Origin: Lactobacillus sp.
Lineage (GTDB): Bacteria; Bacillota; Bacilli; Lactobacillales; Lactobacillaceae
DNA length: 26,857 nt
Direction: 5' to 3'
NCBI GenBank assembly: GCA_003482405.1
Contig: DMZB01000173.1
Location: 1-26,857, forward strand
A program made the position numbers and the translations under genes. The number at the start of each line of letters is the position of its first letter. Position 1 is the first letter of the stretch. Shown one piece after another: positions 15,292-23,149 of this stretch. The notes under the pieces were generated by a model, which did no database searches, was not told the DNA's origin, and saw only the letters and a list, made by a program, of their open reading frames with translations.

Positions 15292-16269
15292 CTAGCGAAC
15301 TGAATTAACCTGAAGCTCGTCAGCAACATCGTAAAAGACTGGTTCTGTCCAACTCAACATGTCATCTGTCAGTTCCAGTTTAACGATACTTTCACGGTTA
15401 TACGGTTCAAAATAATACGTTCGACTTTCACAAACGGAGGCCGCTCGGTAAACGGAATACGTTTGCTGGTGATCGGTATTACGCGGCACTGCCACGCCAT
15501 CTAACAAGTGCCAACTACTAATAATCGCGTCCGCCTCGTTAACTGGTTGATTTGCCCGTTCCTTGAAGTAGGCCGCCCGAATGAATCGTGAAGACGGACT
15601 GTAAGAACCCGGTGGGATCGACTTACCGGAGACATTACCGGTGGTGACCTTGGCAGTGTTCAACGGAACCTGACCTGCCAAAAACGCTGGTGTAAATTCC
15701 ATATAGGCCGACATTCGATCAATTTGTTTCTCAAAGTTGGGCACGTTTGTCAAAATTCCTAACGGATCATCCACAACCCGCATCGGCATAATGGTCGGTT
15801 CAATGGCAACCATCCGCCCCGTTGTATCTGCCACTGCGAAGTGTAATTCCGATTGCCCATATTTCCGGTCACTATAGGTGTCGGCCATGAGCTCAATTTC
15901 GTCAATGTGTGCCTCAACATCAGCAACAGAACGGTAGTTACCGAGTACCCAAAACGCAAATTCATAAGGTGCCAGTTGCACTTTATCATTGCGACGCTCA
16001 ACTGCCCGTTTGGACCCATTGGCAAAGGTCAACTTTTGTGCAGTCAGTCCCCACTCGTTGACTCCGTCAGACATGTCAATGCGATGTGGCAGTTGGAACG
16101 CACCGCCAACAATCGCGTATTTATTCGTGTGTTCACGATGGTCAAAGTCACTTTGCCACGTATAACCACGCGGAACAAACGTTGGCCGTACATCTAAGGT
16201 CGGCCAGTCCATCGTTCTGGACAAAACATGCGTGCCATCACAGGCAATTTGAAAAATGCTGGTACACAT
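15292..16269 (-). CDS. Choloylglycine hydrolase family protein (linear amide C-N hydrolase)
   Basis: A 325-residue Ntn-hydrolase, the usual length for bile salt hydrolase (BSH) and penicillin V acylase (PVA). Removal of Met1 would expose the nucleophile Cys2. R18 and D21 (SRTMD) are in place, as are the LTNVPNF segment (family LTNxPxF) and the late arginine in PSSRFIRAAYF. The position of the BSH oxyanion Asn82 (usually in GLNF) is threonine here (KLTF, T81), and PVA has tyrosine there. It is therefore a family member of uncertain substrate rather than a clear bile salt hydrolase. GGAGG lies 10 nt before the ATG, inside the end of the channel gene. It is the last gene of the MerR-TMEM175 operon. 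Confidence 0.85.
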   Translation of the reverse strand: MCTSIFQIACDGTHVLSRTMDWPTLDVRPTFVPRGYTWQSDFDHREHTNKYAIVGGAFQLPHRIDMSDGVNEWGLTAQKLTFANGSKRAVERRNDKVQLAPYEFAFWVLGNYRSVADVEAHIDEIELMADTYSDRKYGQSELHFAVADTTGRMVAIEPTIMPMRVVDDPLGILTNVPNFEKQIDRMSAYMEFTPAFLAGQVPLNTAKVTTGNVSGKSIPPGSYSPSSRFIRAAYFKERANQPVNEADAIISSWHLLDGVAVPRNTDHQQTYSVYRAASVCESRTYYFEPYNRESIVKLELTDDMLSWTEPVFYDVADELQVNSVR

Positions 16270-16271
16270 TG

Positions 16272-16901
16272 CTAAACCTCCAGTTTGCTAGTTTGTCGAC
16301 GATTCCGGCTTAAATGCAGGTAGGCAATAAAGTGAAATGCAATGCCACCTAGTAATAAAATGCCACCAACCCAGTTCGACCAAATCGACGCGATAACGGC
16401 CAATCCGTACAGCGCCATGGAACGCAGTGGGTCCATTTTGATGCTGCGGTCAAACATAAAGTGCGTTTTATCCATCAATTGCTGATGCGTATACAAATAG
16501 CGATACATCAGGTAATAAACAGACGAAATGAAGAATGCAACCGCTGAATAAATCATAAATGAAACTTGAATATCCGCAGCGTTACGCTCCGCAATTGCGG
16601 TCGCAACCAAACTCATCGGATAATCCAACAACGTGACACTAAATAGTTGCAACAAGTTGATGAGATTTAAATTGCGATCAATAACCTTTAAACTTGCAAA
16701 ATAGTCATGATGAAACAGCCACAAGGTGCCAACATAAAAATAAGAGACACTGTAGGCCAAAAATTCTGGCCACTGGTGTGCAATCGCCATCGCAAGATGA
16801 CCCTGTTGGTAATCCGGCACGTGAAATTCCAAGACTAAAATCGTAATTAAAATGGCGAAAACACCATCACTAAACGCTTCCAAACGCGCTTTAGACATCA
16901 T
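16272..16901 (-). CDS. TMEM175-like (DUF1211) potassium channel
   Basis: A 209-residue membrane protein with six predicted helices. The start RLEAFSDGVFAILITILVL carries the R...FSD motif that defines bacterial TMEM175/DUF1211 channels and lines the pore. One six-helix repeat per protein is normal in bacteria, where channels are tetramers. Two ATGs in a row (16901 and 16898) are possible starts, with GAGG upstream. It lies 2 bp after the MerR gene and 2 bp before the hydrolase gene, so all three are surely cotranscribed. Control of K+ permeability by a MerR sensor is plausible but inferred. Confidence 0.87.
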   Translation of the reverse strand: MMSKARLEAFSDGVFAILITILVLEFHVPDYQQGHLAMAIAHQWPEFLAYSVSYFYVGTLWLFHHDYFASLKVIDRNLNLINLLQLFSVTLLDYPMSLVATAIAERNAADIQVSFMIYSAVAFFISSVYYLMYRYLYTHQQLMDKTHFMFDRSIKMDPLRSMALYGLAVIASIWSNWVGGILLLGGIAFHFIAYLHLSRNRRQTSKLEV

Positions 16902-16903
16902 GA

Positions 16904-17365
16904 TTATTTCGCCTCATTTTCTGGTTTAACTACATAATGAACATGCCCGTTTTCAGTAGTTCTGGCATACAGCCGCTGTGTATGTGCATCATCAAAGTAA
17001 CCGAGGTCCAGCATTGTGTGACCCTCAACCGTTGCTTCACCATGGTACGCATCAAGTAAAAAGCTGCGAATGTTAAACGCCTCATTCATCAGGGCATCTG
17101 TTCTTTCAACTGAGGCCGCTAACGTATACCCTTCATCAAGCATCAGTTTGATGCCCGAAACTTTAAGGAAGGTGTCGTAACCATAAACGCGTGAAGTATT
17201 GCCATCTTCACGTTTTTTGGGATGAATGTAACCCTTAGACTCCCAGTAACGCAACTGGCGGGTCGACACATCTGTCATCTTACTGATCTGGCCGATGCCA
17301 AAAATCAAATTCACCATACTAAAGATTTTTCCATTACTTGTGTCGCGCAAACTTGCTCGCGCCAT
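16904..17365 (-). CDS. MerR family transcriptional regulator
   Basis: A 153-residue regulator. After an unusual N-terminal extension of about 18 residues, the MerR HTH begins at IGQISKMTDVSTRQLRYWESKGYI, followed by the wing (REDGNTSRVYGYDTFLKV) and the second helical part (LMLDEGYTL). The C-terminal part is short and has no cysteine cluster, so it is not a classical metal sensor. The start at 17365 is backed by a near-perfect AGGAGGTGAG site 6 nt upstream. An in-frame ATG 16 codons later would remove the extension but lacks such support. It heads the operon with the TMEM175-like channel and the hydrolase. Confidence 0.87.
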   Translation of the reverse strand: MARASLRDTSNGKIFSMVNLIFGIGQISKMTDVSTRQLRYWESKGYIHPKKREDGNTSRVYGYDTFLKVSGIKLMLDEGYTLAASVERTDALMNEAFNIRSFLLDAYHGEATVEGHTMLDLGYFDDAHTQRLYARTTENGHVHYVVKPENEAK

Positions 17366-17380
17366 TTACTCACCTCCTGA

Positions 17381-17398
17381 AAAAGCTGTGCAGCTTTT
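17381..17398. promoter_or_regulatory. Inverted repeat upstream of the MerR gene
   Basis: AAAAGCTG and CAGCTTTT are perfect 8-bp arms separated by 2 bp, directly before the MerR ribosome binding site. It could be a MerR operator. On the minus strand it also resembles a short hairpin with a T run, but a 2-nt loop makes a terminator less likely. Confidence 0.4.
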
Positions 17399-17576
17399 CT
17401 GCTATATAGCCATAACGCGATCCCAGCCCAAAAGCCTGTGCATAACGCGAAGCTGAAACTGCACCAGCAAAGACCGCTTGCACAGTTTCACCTCCGCGTT
17501 ATTGCTCGCTTTCTCCCAGGCTTCGTGATCACTCTGTCCACGTCATTGCTCGGCTTCAAGACCGGGCTGGTCACGC
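17381..17576. repeat. Palindromic intergenic repeat, single copy (related to the 22.65-23.19 kb array)
   Basis: This gene-free stretch shares blocks with the later array: the CTGCTA...AGCCATAACGCGATC block (17399-17422 against 22717-22739), CCTGTGCATAAC, and GTTATTGCTCG. The core is a nested hairpin: ATAACGCG (17442-17449) pairs with CGCGTTAT (17495-17502), and inside it TGAAACTG (17454-17461) pairs with CAGTTTCA (17483-17490). A weaker hairpin follows (GCTCGG 17548-17553 with CCGGGC 17562-17567, one G-U). It lies between the acetyltransferase stop and the MerR gene, so it is probably in the MerR operon leader. Confidence 0.7.
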
Positions 17577-18065
17577 TCACTCCTCTGGATACAGTTCCTT
17601 TGTCATCTTTCGGTGCCAAATGTTGGCTTCTAGAAATGGTTGGCCATATGCCTCAAATTCCTGTTTAGCGTAAAAGCTAATTGCCGTTTCCTGTGCCTCC
17701 AGATATAGGGTTTTATACCCGTTTTTCTTCGCGTCCTCAGCAATTTTATTCATTAGAGTAACCGCATAACCACGGTGTCGTGCCCATTCAATGGTGGCCA
17801 CGCGTTGGATTTGCAATAAATCATCATCCAACTTTTTCACACGTGCTGTGACAACCGGCGTATCGTGATCGTAACCCACATAATGGGTCGCCTCTTCATC
17901 ATGACCGTCTAATTCTAATTCTTTATCAATGCCTTGCTCGTCCACAAACACTGCCAATCGTACTGAAACCGCATCTTCATACACTTTGTTATCAGTACCC
18001 TTAGCCTGTTTAATATCCAAGTCAGGTTTTTTACTTTTCTTCTTACCCCAGTTAAATAATCCCAT
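17577..18065 (-). CDS. GNAT family N-acetyltransferase (ElaA-like)
   Basis: A 162-residue predicted acetyltransferase. After a lysine-rich N-terminus (GKKKSKK), the ElaA-type start VSVRLAVFVDEQGIDKELELDGHDEEATHYVGY is seen in order. The acetyl-CoA loop is RVATIEWARHRGYAVTLMNKI, then YLEAQETAISFYAKQEFEAYG. The loop has RHRGYA in place of the usual R/Q-x-x-G-x-G. The ribosome binding site AAGGAG lies 7 nt before the ATG. It follows the histidine phosphatase on the same strand after 100 bp. The acceptor substrate is unknown. Confidence 0.85.
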   Translation of the reverse strand: MGLFNWGKKKSKKPDLDIKQAKGTDNKVYEDAVSVRLAVFVDEQGIDKELELDGHDEEATHYVGYDHDTPVVTARVKKLDDDLLQIQRVATIEWARHRGYAVTLMNKIAEDAKKNGYKTLYLEAQETAISFYAKQEFEAYGQPFLEANIWHRKMTKELYPEE

Positions 18066-18165
18066 TAATACTCCTTAATCGTTATTTGTTAATTTGATTT
18101 TCGTTGTGATGCACCACGATTACATAGCCAAAACGTTTCACTATCGACCAAACTTCATAAGCACG

Positions 18166-18825
18166 CTACTTTTCATTGTAGCCGAGCACTTCAATATGTT
18201 GGTCATCGAGGGCGAGACGGGTTACGCTGCCATTTGCTGGGCGAACACTTAGGTCAAACTTGCCTTCGCCATAGCGTTCCATTAGACTCAACAACGTATT
18301 ACCATGGCTGATCACCAGCACATTGTCACCGTCCGACAAATCATCGTTTTCACGAATTAAATCGAACCCCCGGTCAATGCGTTGCCAATACTCATCGTTA
18401 CTTTCGGCATCATGAAATGGATCTGCTTCTTTCATAAAGTCCTTAGCTTTGGCAATCGAGTACTTTTCTTCAATGTCTTTAAATCCATTTAAGCCATGCG
18501 GACGACCGACTTGGTCCCACACATAATTCATATTTTCGCCTTCAAACGAACCGTAGAACTGTTCACGAAAGAAGGGACTACTTTGTGGTTGTTTAACGTT
18601 TGAAACATTGTTTGCAGCCAAAATTGTGGCCGCCGTCTGTTGAGCACGTGTTGTGTCAGAACAATAAGCTGCCGCAAAAGCGACGTTACTCAAACGTTGC
18701 CCGGCGTCTTTTGCATCTGCAATACCTTTATCCGTTAATGGTGAGTTACTCCACCCTTGTAATTTGTTATAAATATTAAAATAAGTTTGTCCGTGACGGA
18801 CTAGGTACAATGTGACTGATGCCAT
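18166..18825 (-). CDS. Histidine phosphatase family protein (phosphoglycerate mutase-like)
   Basis: A 219-residue cytoplasmic phosphatase of the phosphoglycerate mutase/GpmB branch. The phosphohistidine motif is RHG (10-12), followed by the substrate-binding N/Q region, then LTDKG, CSDTTRAQQTA, the catalytic acid region FREQFYGSFEGE, and the second histidine in VISHGNT. The start is the ATG at 18825, with GGAGG 8 nt ahead; a longer reading from a TTG at 18840 runs through that site. The length and FEGE pattern suit a broad-specificity phosphatase more than a glycolytic mutase. The substrate is not predictable. Confidence 0.87.
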   Translation of the reverse strand: MASVTLYLVRHGQTYFNIYNKLQGWSNSPLTDKGIADAKDAGQRLSNVAFAAAYCSDTTRAQQTAATILAANNVSNVKQPQSSPFFREQFYGSFEGENMNYVWDQVGRPHGLNGFKDIEEKYSIAKAKDFMKEADPFHDAESNDEYWQRIDRGFDLIRENDDLSDGDNVLVISHGNTLLSLMERYGEGKFDLSVRPANGSVTRLALDDQHIEVLGYNEK

Positions 18826-18877
18826 ATTAATAACCTCCAAATTTTAATGATGACCGACTGTGTATCGTCTATCTTCC

Positions 18878-18883
18878 ATTATA
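18878..18883 (-). promoter_or_regulatory. Putative -10 element of the histidine phosphatase gene
   Basis: A perfect TATAAT on the minus strand lies about 53 bp before the start codon. No good -35 is seen at the usual distance, so the promoter call rests on the -10 alone. Confidence 0.35.
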
Positions 18884-18982
18884 CACGACGCGGCGAGTGC
18901 TTACTGTATTTGTCCACGTTCTTTATGGATCGTAAGCATTACGTGGCGGGTTAAAGTTTGCGTAAGGTCAAATTTGTGGCAG

Positions 18983-19011
18983 TGAACAGCAATGGGTGGA
19001 CGTGGTAAACT
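18983..19011 (+). promoter_or_regulatory. Putative promoter of the LTA synthase gene
   Basis: TGAACA (18983-18988) and TAAACT (19006-19011) are 17 bp apart and each match 4/6 of the consensus. The ribosome binding site AGAGG (19046-19050) precedes the ATG at 19061 by 10 nt. Confidence 0.4.
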
Positions 19012-19060
19012 ATGACATATGCTTTTTTAGCGATTAAATGTAAAAAGAGGAACTTGATTC

Positions 19061-21148
19061 ATGCGTAAGCTGCAAGCAAAACTTAATACCAGAATTGGTT
19101 TGTTCTGGCTCCTCGTCTTCGTTTTCTGGGCCAAGACCATGCTGGCGTACGCGATTGACTTTCACTTAACCATCAGTGATCCGATGCAGGCAATCATCAC
19201 TGCCATCAATCCAATCGGCACTAGTCTGTTATTGTTCGGACTCGCCTTCTATGCTCGACGGGCACGGTTTTTCTACCCAATCTTAGCTGTTACATACATT
19301 TTAAATACCGTTTTGTTGTACCTAAATGTCATTTACTTTCGTGAATTCACGGACTTTATGACGGTTTCAACGATGACGGGTTACGACAAGGTTAATCAGG
19401 GACTGTCCGGCAGTTCACTTGCGCTAACCCTGCCGCACGACGTGTTTTACTGGCTAGATATCGTCCTATTAGTTTTACTTTTCGCCTTTCGCTGGTTGAA
19501 GTTTGACAAACTCGCGTTACCAAAGAAAACCGGCTTCGCCATGACTTCGTTTGCCCTCATGTTCATCACCTTCAACTTGGCGGTGGCAGAAGTAGACCGC
19601 TCACAACTGATGACACGGACGTTTGACCGAACCTACGTGGTGAAATATCTCGGACTCGACTTTTTCACGGCCTACGATGGTGTTAGTGAATGGCACACTT
19701 CTGCAATGCGTGCCGCCGCTACAAAGTCTGAACTCAAAGACGTTACAGACTTCACGAAGCAACATTACGCAGCCCCAAATAAAACGATGTTTGGTGCTGC
19801 CAAAGGGCGCAACGTGATCATTATCCACCTTGAAAGTTTCCAGCAATTCTCCATTGATCAAAAGGTGAATGGAAAAGAAGTCACACCATTCTTAAACAGT
19901 CTCTACCATTCCAAAGATACGTACGCATTTGACAATTTCTTCCACCAAGTTGGTCAGGGGAAAACTTCAGACGCCGAAAACATGCTGGAAAGCGGGACTT
20001 ATGGTCTGCCACAAGGCTCGCTGTTTGCACAATTGGGTAGCGACGAAAAATTCCAAGCAGCACCTGCGATTCTTGAACAATCACCTGAAAAGTACACGAC
20101 GGCCGTGTTCCATGGTAATGTGCCAAGCTTCTGGAACCGAAACAATGTTTATCCAAACTTAGGTTACCAGTACTTCTTCTCGCAACAATACTACAACCAC
20201 AGTGGCGACCGCTCCATGGGCTACGGACTAAAAGACAAGCTGCTCTTTGCCGATTCGGTGAAGTATCTTCAGCACCTGCAGCAACCGTTTTACGTTAAGT
20301 ACCTGACAGTTACCAACCATTTTCCGTTTGAGCTGGACAAAGACGATCAGGACCCTAACTTTAAAACAACGGACACAGACAGTTCCCCAGTTAACAACTA
20401 TTTCGTGACGAACCACTATCTGGACCAGTCCGTCGAAGAACTGTTTAACTTCCTGAAGGCTTCCGGTCTCTACAATAAGTCGATGATCGTCATTTATGGT
20501 GACCATTACGGCATTTCAAACTCTGAAAACAAGAGTCTCGCCACTGTTCTGGGCAAAGATCCTGATAACTGGACAAACTTTGATAATGCGCAACTGCAAC
20601 GTGTCCCGTTCATGGTCCACATTCCCGGCAATGGTCACGGTAAAATTGAACATCAGTATGGCGGTGAGATCGATGTCGAACCAACCATCTTGCATCTGCT
20701 TGGTATCAACACCAAACAATACGTTCAATTTGGCACGGACTTATTTTCCAAACATCACGACCAGGTTGTCGCCTTCCGTAATCAAGATTTCGTGACACCC
20801 ACCTACACATCGCTATCTGGCACAATCTACGACAACAAGACCGGCCAGGTGGCCAATCTAACAGCGGCACAGAAGAAACATACGGCCGCTGAACAGGCAA
20901 AAGTCACTAAGGAATTGAGTTTATCCGATTCGCTGAATCAAAAGAACCTGTTGCGTTTCTACAAACCAGCCGGCTTCACAACAGTCGACCCAAGTAAATA
21001 CAAGTACAACAAGGGACTGCAAAAGGCTGAGCAGATCGAACGTGATCGCGGTGTTGGTAGCACGTCGTTATACAGTCAAAACGGTAACAAGTCGATCGAG
21101 GACCTGTATCACACAGATGCTCCTGAAGCAGATGCCAACGGTAAGTAA
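19061..21148 (+). CDS. ltaS: Lipoteichoic acid synthase family protein
   Basis: Polymerises glycerol phosphate from phosphatidylglycerol onto a glycolipid anchor outside the membrane. The N-terminal 200 residues form five transmembrane helices, followed by an extracellular sulfatase-like domain. Predicted active-site residues are E258 (HLESF), T302 (GQGKTSDAE) as nucleophile, and D481-H482 (YGDHYG), close to E255, T300 and D475-H476 of S. aureus LtaS. The SFWNRNNVYPNLGY and HFPF motifs are also present. An AAATK stretch after the last helix is a candidate signal-peptidase site. At 695 residues it is a little longer than S. aureus LtaS, owing to a polar C-terminal tail. Paralogues that act as LTA primase exist, so its exact role among LtaS-type enzymes is not certain. 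It is monocistronic. Confidence 0.92.
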   Translation: MRKLQAKLNTRIGLFWLLVFVFWAKTMLAYAIDFHLTISDPMQAIITAINPIGTSLLLFGLAFYARRARFFYPILAVTYILNTVLLYLNVIYFREFTDFMTVSTMTGYDKVNQGLSGSSLALTLPHDVFYWLDIVLLVLLFAFRWLKFDKLALPKKTGFAMTSFALMFITFNLAVAEVDRSQLMTRTFDRTYVVKYLGLDFFTAYDGVSEWHTSAMRAAATKSELKDVTDFTKQHYAAPNKTMFGAAKGRNVIIIHLESFQQFSIDQKVNGKEVTPFLNSLYHSKDTYAFDNFFHQVGQGKTSDAENMLESGTYGLPQGSLFAQLGSDEKFQAAPAILEQSPEKYTTAVFHGNVPSFWNRNNVYPNLGYQYFFSQQYYNHSGDRSMGYGLKDKLLFADSVKYLQHLQQPFYVKYLTVTNHFPFELDKDDQDPNFKTTDTDSSPVNNYFVTNHYLDQSVEELFNFLKASGLYNKSMIVIYGDHYGISNSENKSLATVLGKDPDNWTNFDNAQLQRVPFMVHIPGNGHGKIEHQYGGEIDVEPTILHLLGINTKQYVQFGTDLFSKHHDQVVAFRNQDFVTPTYTSLSGTIYDNKTGQVANLTAAQKKHTAAEQAKVTKELSLSDSLNQKNLLRFYKPAGFTTVDPSKYKYNKGLQKAEQIERDRGVGSTSLYSQNGNKSIEDLYHTDAPEADANGK

Positions 21149-21181
21149 CGCATAAGCTTTAAGGTACTACTGCATATAAAT

Positions 21182-21226
21182 AGGCTAGCAATCTTGAAAA
21201 CCCTTCACGATTGCTAGCCTTTTTTG
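21182..21226 (+). terminator. Terminator of the LTA synthase gene
   Basis: A perfect 12-bp stem (21182-21193 with 21209-21220) is followed by TTTTTT. The other side is only AT-rich, so it may work weakly for the converging CPBP gene as well. Confidence 0.9.
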
Positions 21227-21260
21227 ATTATCAGAATATCTACTTAATTATTTCAAACAG

Positions 21261-22550
21261 TCACCGGGTTGGGTACGTTTGCCGCGCCAGTGAGCCTGTG
21301 AACATCAGCCCGTCGCCGGAGAACTCACGGAAATTGCGTTTGGCATTACGTCCACGTTTCCCAGTCAAGAGGAACACAGCCAATCCAATAAAAATGACCG
21401 ATTCAATAATAGTGATCCACCAGTCAAACATCCCCGGCTTACTCATGGTCTGTGAGCCACTGCTCATAAAAGCGAGGCTATCGACTCCAAAGTGAAAGAG
21501 CATTGGCCACCACAGTGCTCGGGTATATAAATACAATGCTGCAAACAAGCATCCCAAACTCCCAGCAGATAGCGCCTGTTCAATCGTAGCTGTCAAACTT
21601 TGACCGATTAAATTTGAAAAGTGAAATAAGCCAAATAAAATACTGGAGATTGCGACCGCCCAACCAAATTGATGCTGACGATATTGTAGTGCTTTCATGA
21701 GCAATCCAAGGATAACAAAACGCACCATCCACTCTTCGACAATGCCTGGTGCAAGACCGTTTAGCATCATGTTCACAGTTGGTGCCTTCATGCGAAAATC
21801 AAATTTCCACAACGTACTAAATGAGGTACCAGCGTCAAACGCGTTGAATAACATGAACGCAACACAGAATAGCGCCATTATCGCAATAACCCACCATTGT
21901 GAAGTTCGCGAGAAACCGAATCGTGGCAAGCGAAAGCTCCATGTGACCATGGTGAAACCGGTCATTACCGCAAAAATCACGGCTCCTGCCACACCACTAG
22001 TAACCAAACTCTTAACCACGCTGCTTAATGAACTTTGAAACGCGCCGGTCACTAAATCTGGGCTGTCACACACTAAGCCAAATGCCAACACAAAGATGAT
22101 CACGATACGGCCGACCAGCGACTGAACACGGCCATAGGCAAAAATCCCAGCCGGAATATAAGCAACTAACAATAATAATAAAACGGCACCGGTAACGATA
22201 TTTGCGTTCACGTGCCAACTGGAGACAAATATTCGGGTCCAAACACCCAAGACAACAATGATGGTCACGGTTTGAATAAACGCCTGCCCATAATGATTAA
22301 AGCGATACAAAAACCGTTTGAACCAGTGTAAGGATGACAGCCTTTCCTCATTGGACGATAATAATACCAGACCCAGTAGGTTAAACACGATACAAACGCT
22401 GAGTCCGGCCTTCATAAGGATAACTGACTCACGACTACCCGTTGTAGGTAGGAACCCGCGGCCAATGATAAGCAAAATTTCTTGAACGACAAGTTGAATC
22501 CAAAACCATCGTCGCAGTCCTAACCGGGTTGTTAATGTTTCTTCTACCAT
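21261..22550 (-). CDS. CPBP family intramembrane metalloprotease (Abi)
   Basis: A 429-residue polytopic membrane protein with an estimated ten or more helices. The C-terminal half holds the CPBP (Rce1-like) motifs: EE-x3-R in VEEWMVRF, F-x3-H in FGLFHF, and H-x3-D in HFGVDS. Some family members protect against self-made bacteriocins or process membrane proteins; no bacteriocin gene is visible here. The long N-terminal half of about six helices is larger than in minimal CPBP proteins. The start is the ATG at 22550 with AGGGGG about 7 nt ahead; a reading from 22577 is less likely. It converges on the LTA synthase gene. Confidence 0.87.
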   Translation of the reverse strand: MVEETLTTRLGLRRWFWIQLVVQEILLIIGRGFLPTTGSRESVILMKAGLSVCIVFNLLGLVLLSSNEERLSSLHWFKRFLYRFNHYGQAFIQTVTIIVVLGVWTRIFVSSWHVNANIVTGAVLLLLLVAYIPAGIFAYGRVQSLVGRIVIIFVLAFGLVCDSPDLVTGAFQSSLSSVVKSLVTSGVAGAVIFAVMTGFTMVTWSFRLPRFGFSRTSQWWVIAIMALFCVAFMLFNAFDAGTSFSTLWKFDFRMKAPTVNMMLNGLAPGIVEEWMVRFVILGLLMKALQYRQHQFGWAVAISSILFGLFHFSNLIGQSLTATIEQALSAGSLGCLFAALYLYTRALWWPMLFHFGVDSLAFMSSGSQTMSKPGMFDWWITIIESVIFIGLAVFLLTGKRGRNAKRNFREFSGDGLMFTGSLARQTYPTR

Positions 22551-22595
22551 GCAATTCCCCCTGAGGTTGTCCAGCATCAGACCACTTTCAACCTT

Positions 22596-22641
22596 CCGTC
22601 AATAGTACCATAATCGACGATTGGGAAAATTGTACTGACGG
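22596..22641. repeat. Inverted repeat upstream of the CPBP gene
   Basis: CCGTCA (22596-22601) pairs with TGACGG (22636-22641), extended inward by a GTAC pairing after a small bulge. It lies 46-91 bp before the CPBP start and could be an operator or leader hairpin. No convincing promoter hexamers are seen around it. Confidence 0.35.
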
Positions 22642-22840
22642 TTGACTTCACCTGAAGTTTGGCAACACTCTTGTAAGCGTGCACCTGTTGCTCAAGGCCC
22701 TGTGTGCTGCCTGATCTGCTACACAGCCATAACGCGATCGCACCTCCAAGAGCTTGTCAATAACTTTTCCTAAACGTGCACCAAACTTCTGAAGTTCGGC
22801 AACACTCTCATAAACGTGCACCTGTCGCTCAAGGCCCTGT

Positions 22841-22900
22841 GCATAACCCGAAGCTGAATTATTCGGAAACCCACCGAATTCTTCACCTCCACGTTATTGC
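22841..22900. repeat. Repeat unit 2 core hairpin
   Basis: The outer arms GCATAAC (22841-22847) and GTTATTGC (22893-22900) pair through ATAAC/GTTAT with a one-base bulge before GC. The inner arms ATTCGG (22861-22866) and CCGAAT (22874-22879) close a 7-nt loop. Confidence 0.65.
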
Positions 22901-22958
22901 TCGGTCCTTCCCGAGCTTCGGCAACACTCTAAACGTGCACCCAACTTCTGAATCCTGT

Positions 22959-23020
22959 GCATAAGCTGTAAGTCAAGTCATTCGCAAGCCCACCGAATGT
23001 CTCGCCTTACTTCTTATTGC
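22959..23020. repeat. Repeat unit 3 core hairpin with compensatory change
   Basis: The outer arms GCATAAG (22959-22965) and CTTATTGC (23013-23020) carry G-C where the other copies have C-G at the same pair. A middle stem GTAAG (22968-22972) pairs with CTTAC (23006-23010), and an inner stem CATTCG (22979-22984) pairs with CGAATG (22994-22999). Confidence 0.65.
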
Positions 23021-23083
23021 TCGGATTCACCCCGAAGTTGGGCAACACTCTCTTAAACGTGTACCTGTCGCTCAAGGTCCTGT

Positions 23084-23149
23084 GCATAACCCAAAGTTGC
23101 CAACCCACAAGCAAAGTGCGCTTGCATGTCGCCACCTTTACGTTATTGC
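23084..23149. repeat. Repeat unit 4 core hairpin
   Basis: The outer arms GCATAAC (23084-23090) and GTTATTGC (23142-23149) match unit 2. The inner stem is unrelated in sequence (CAAGC 23108-23112 with GCTTG 23120-23124), so the position of the inner hairpin is kept while its sequence is not. Confidence 0.6.

Noticed and set aside
15292..16269. Confident bile salt hydrolase (bsh) annotation
   Set aside because: The catalytic Cys2 and other residues are kept, but the diagnostic Asn82 position is Thr, so only the family can be stated.
18100..18125. Terminator hairpin between the histidine phosphatase and the ElaA-like gene
   Set aside because: The imperfect CGTGGTG-CAT-CACAACG hairpin on the minus strand has a mismatch and is not followed by a T run.
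19881..20156. Open frames on the opposite strand of the LTA synthase, and similar shadows elsewhere
   Set aside because: They lie entirely within well-supported genes, lack ribosome binding sites and have no recognisable domains.
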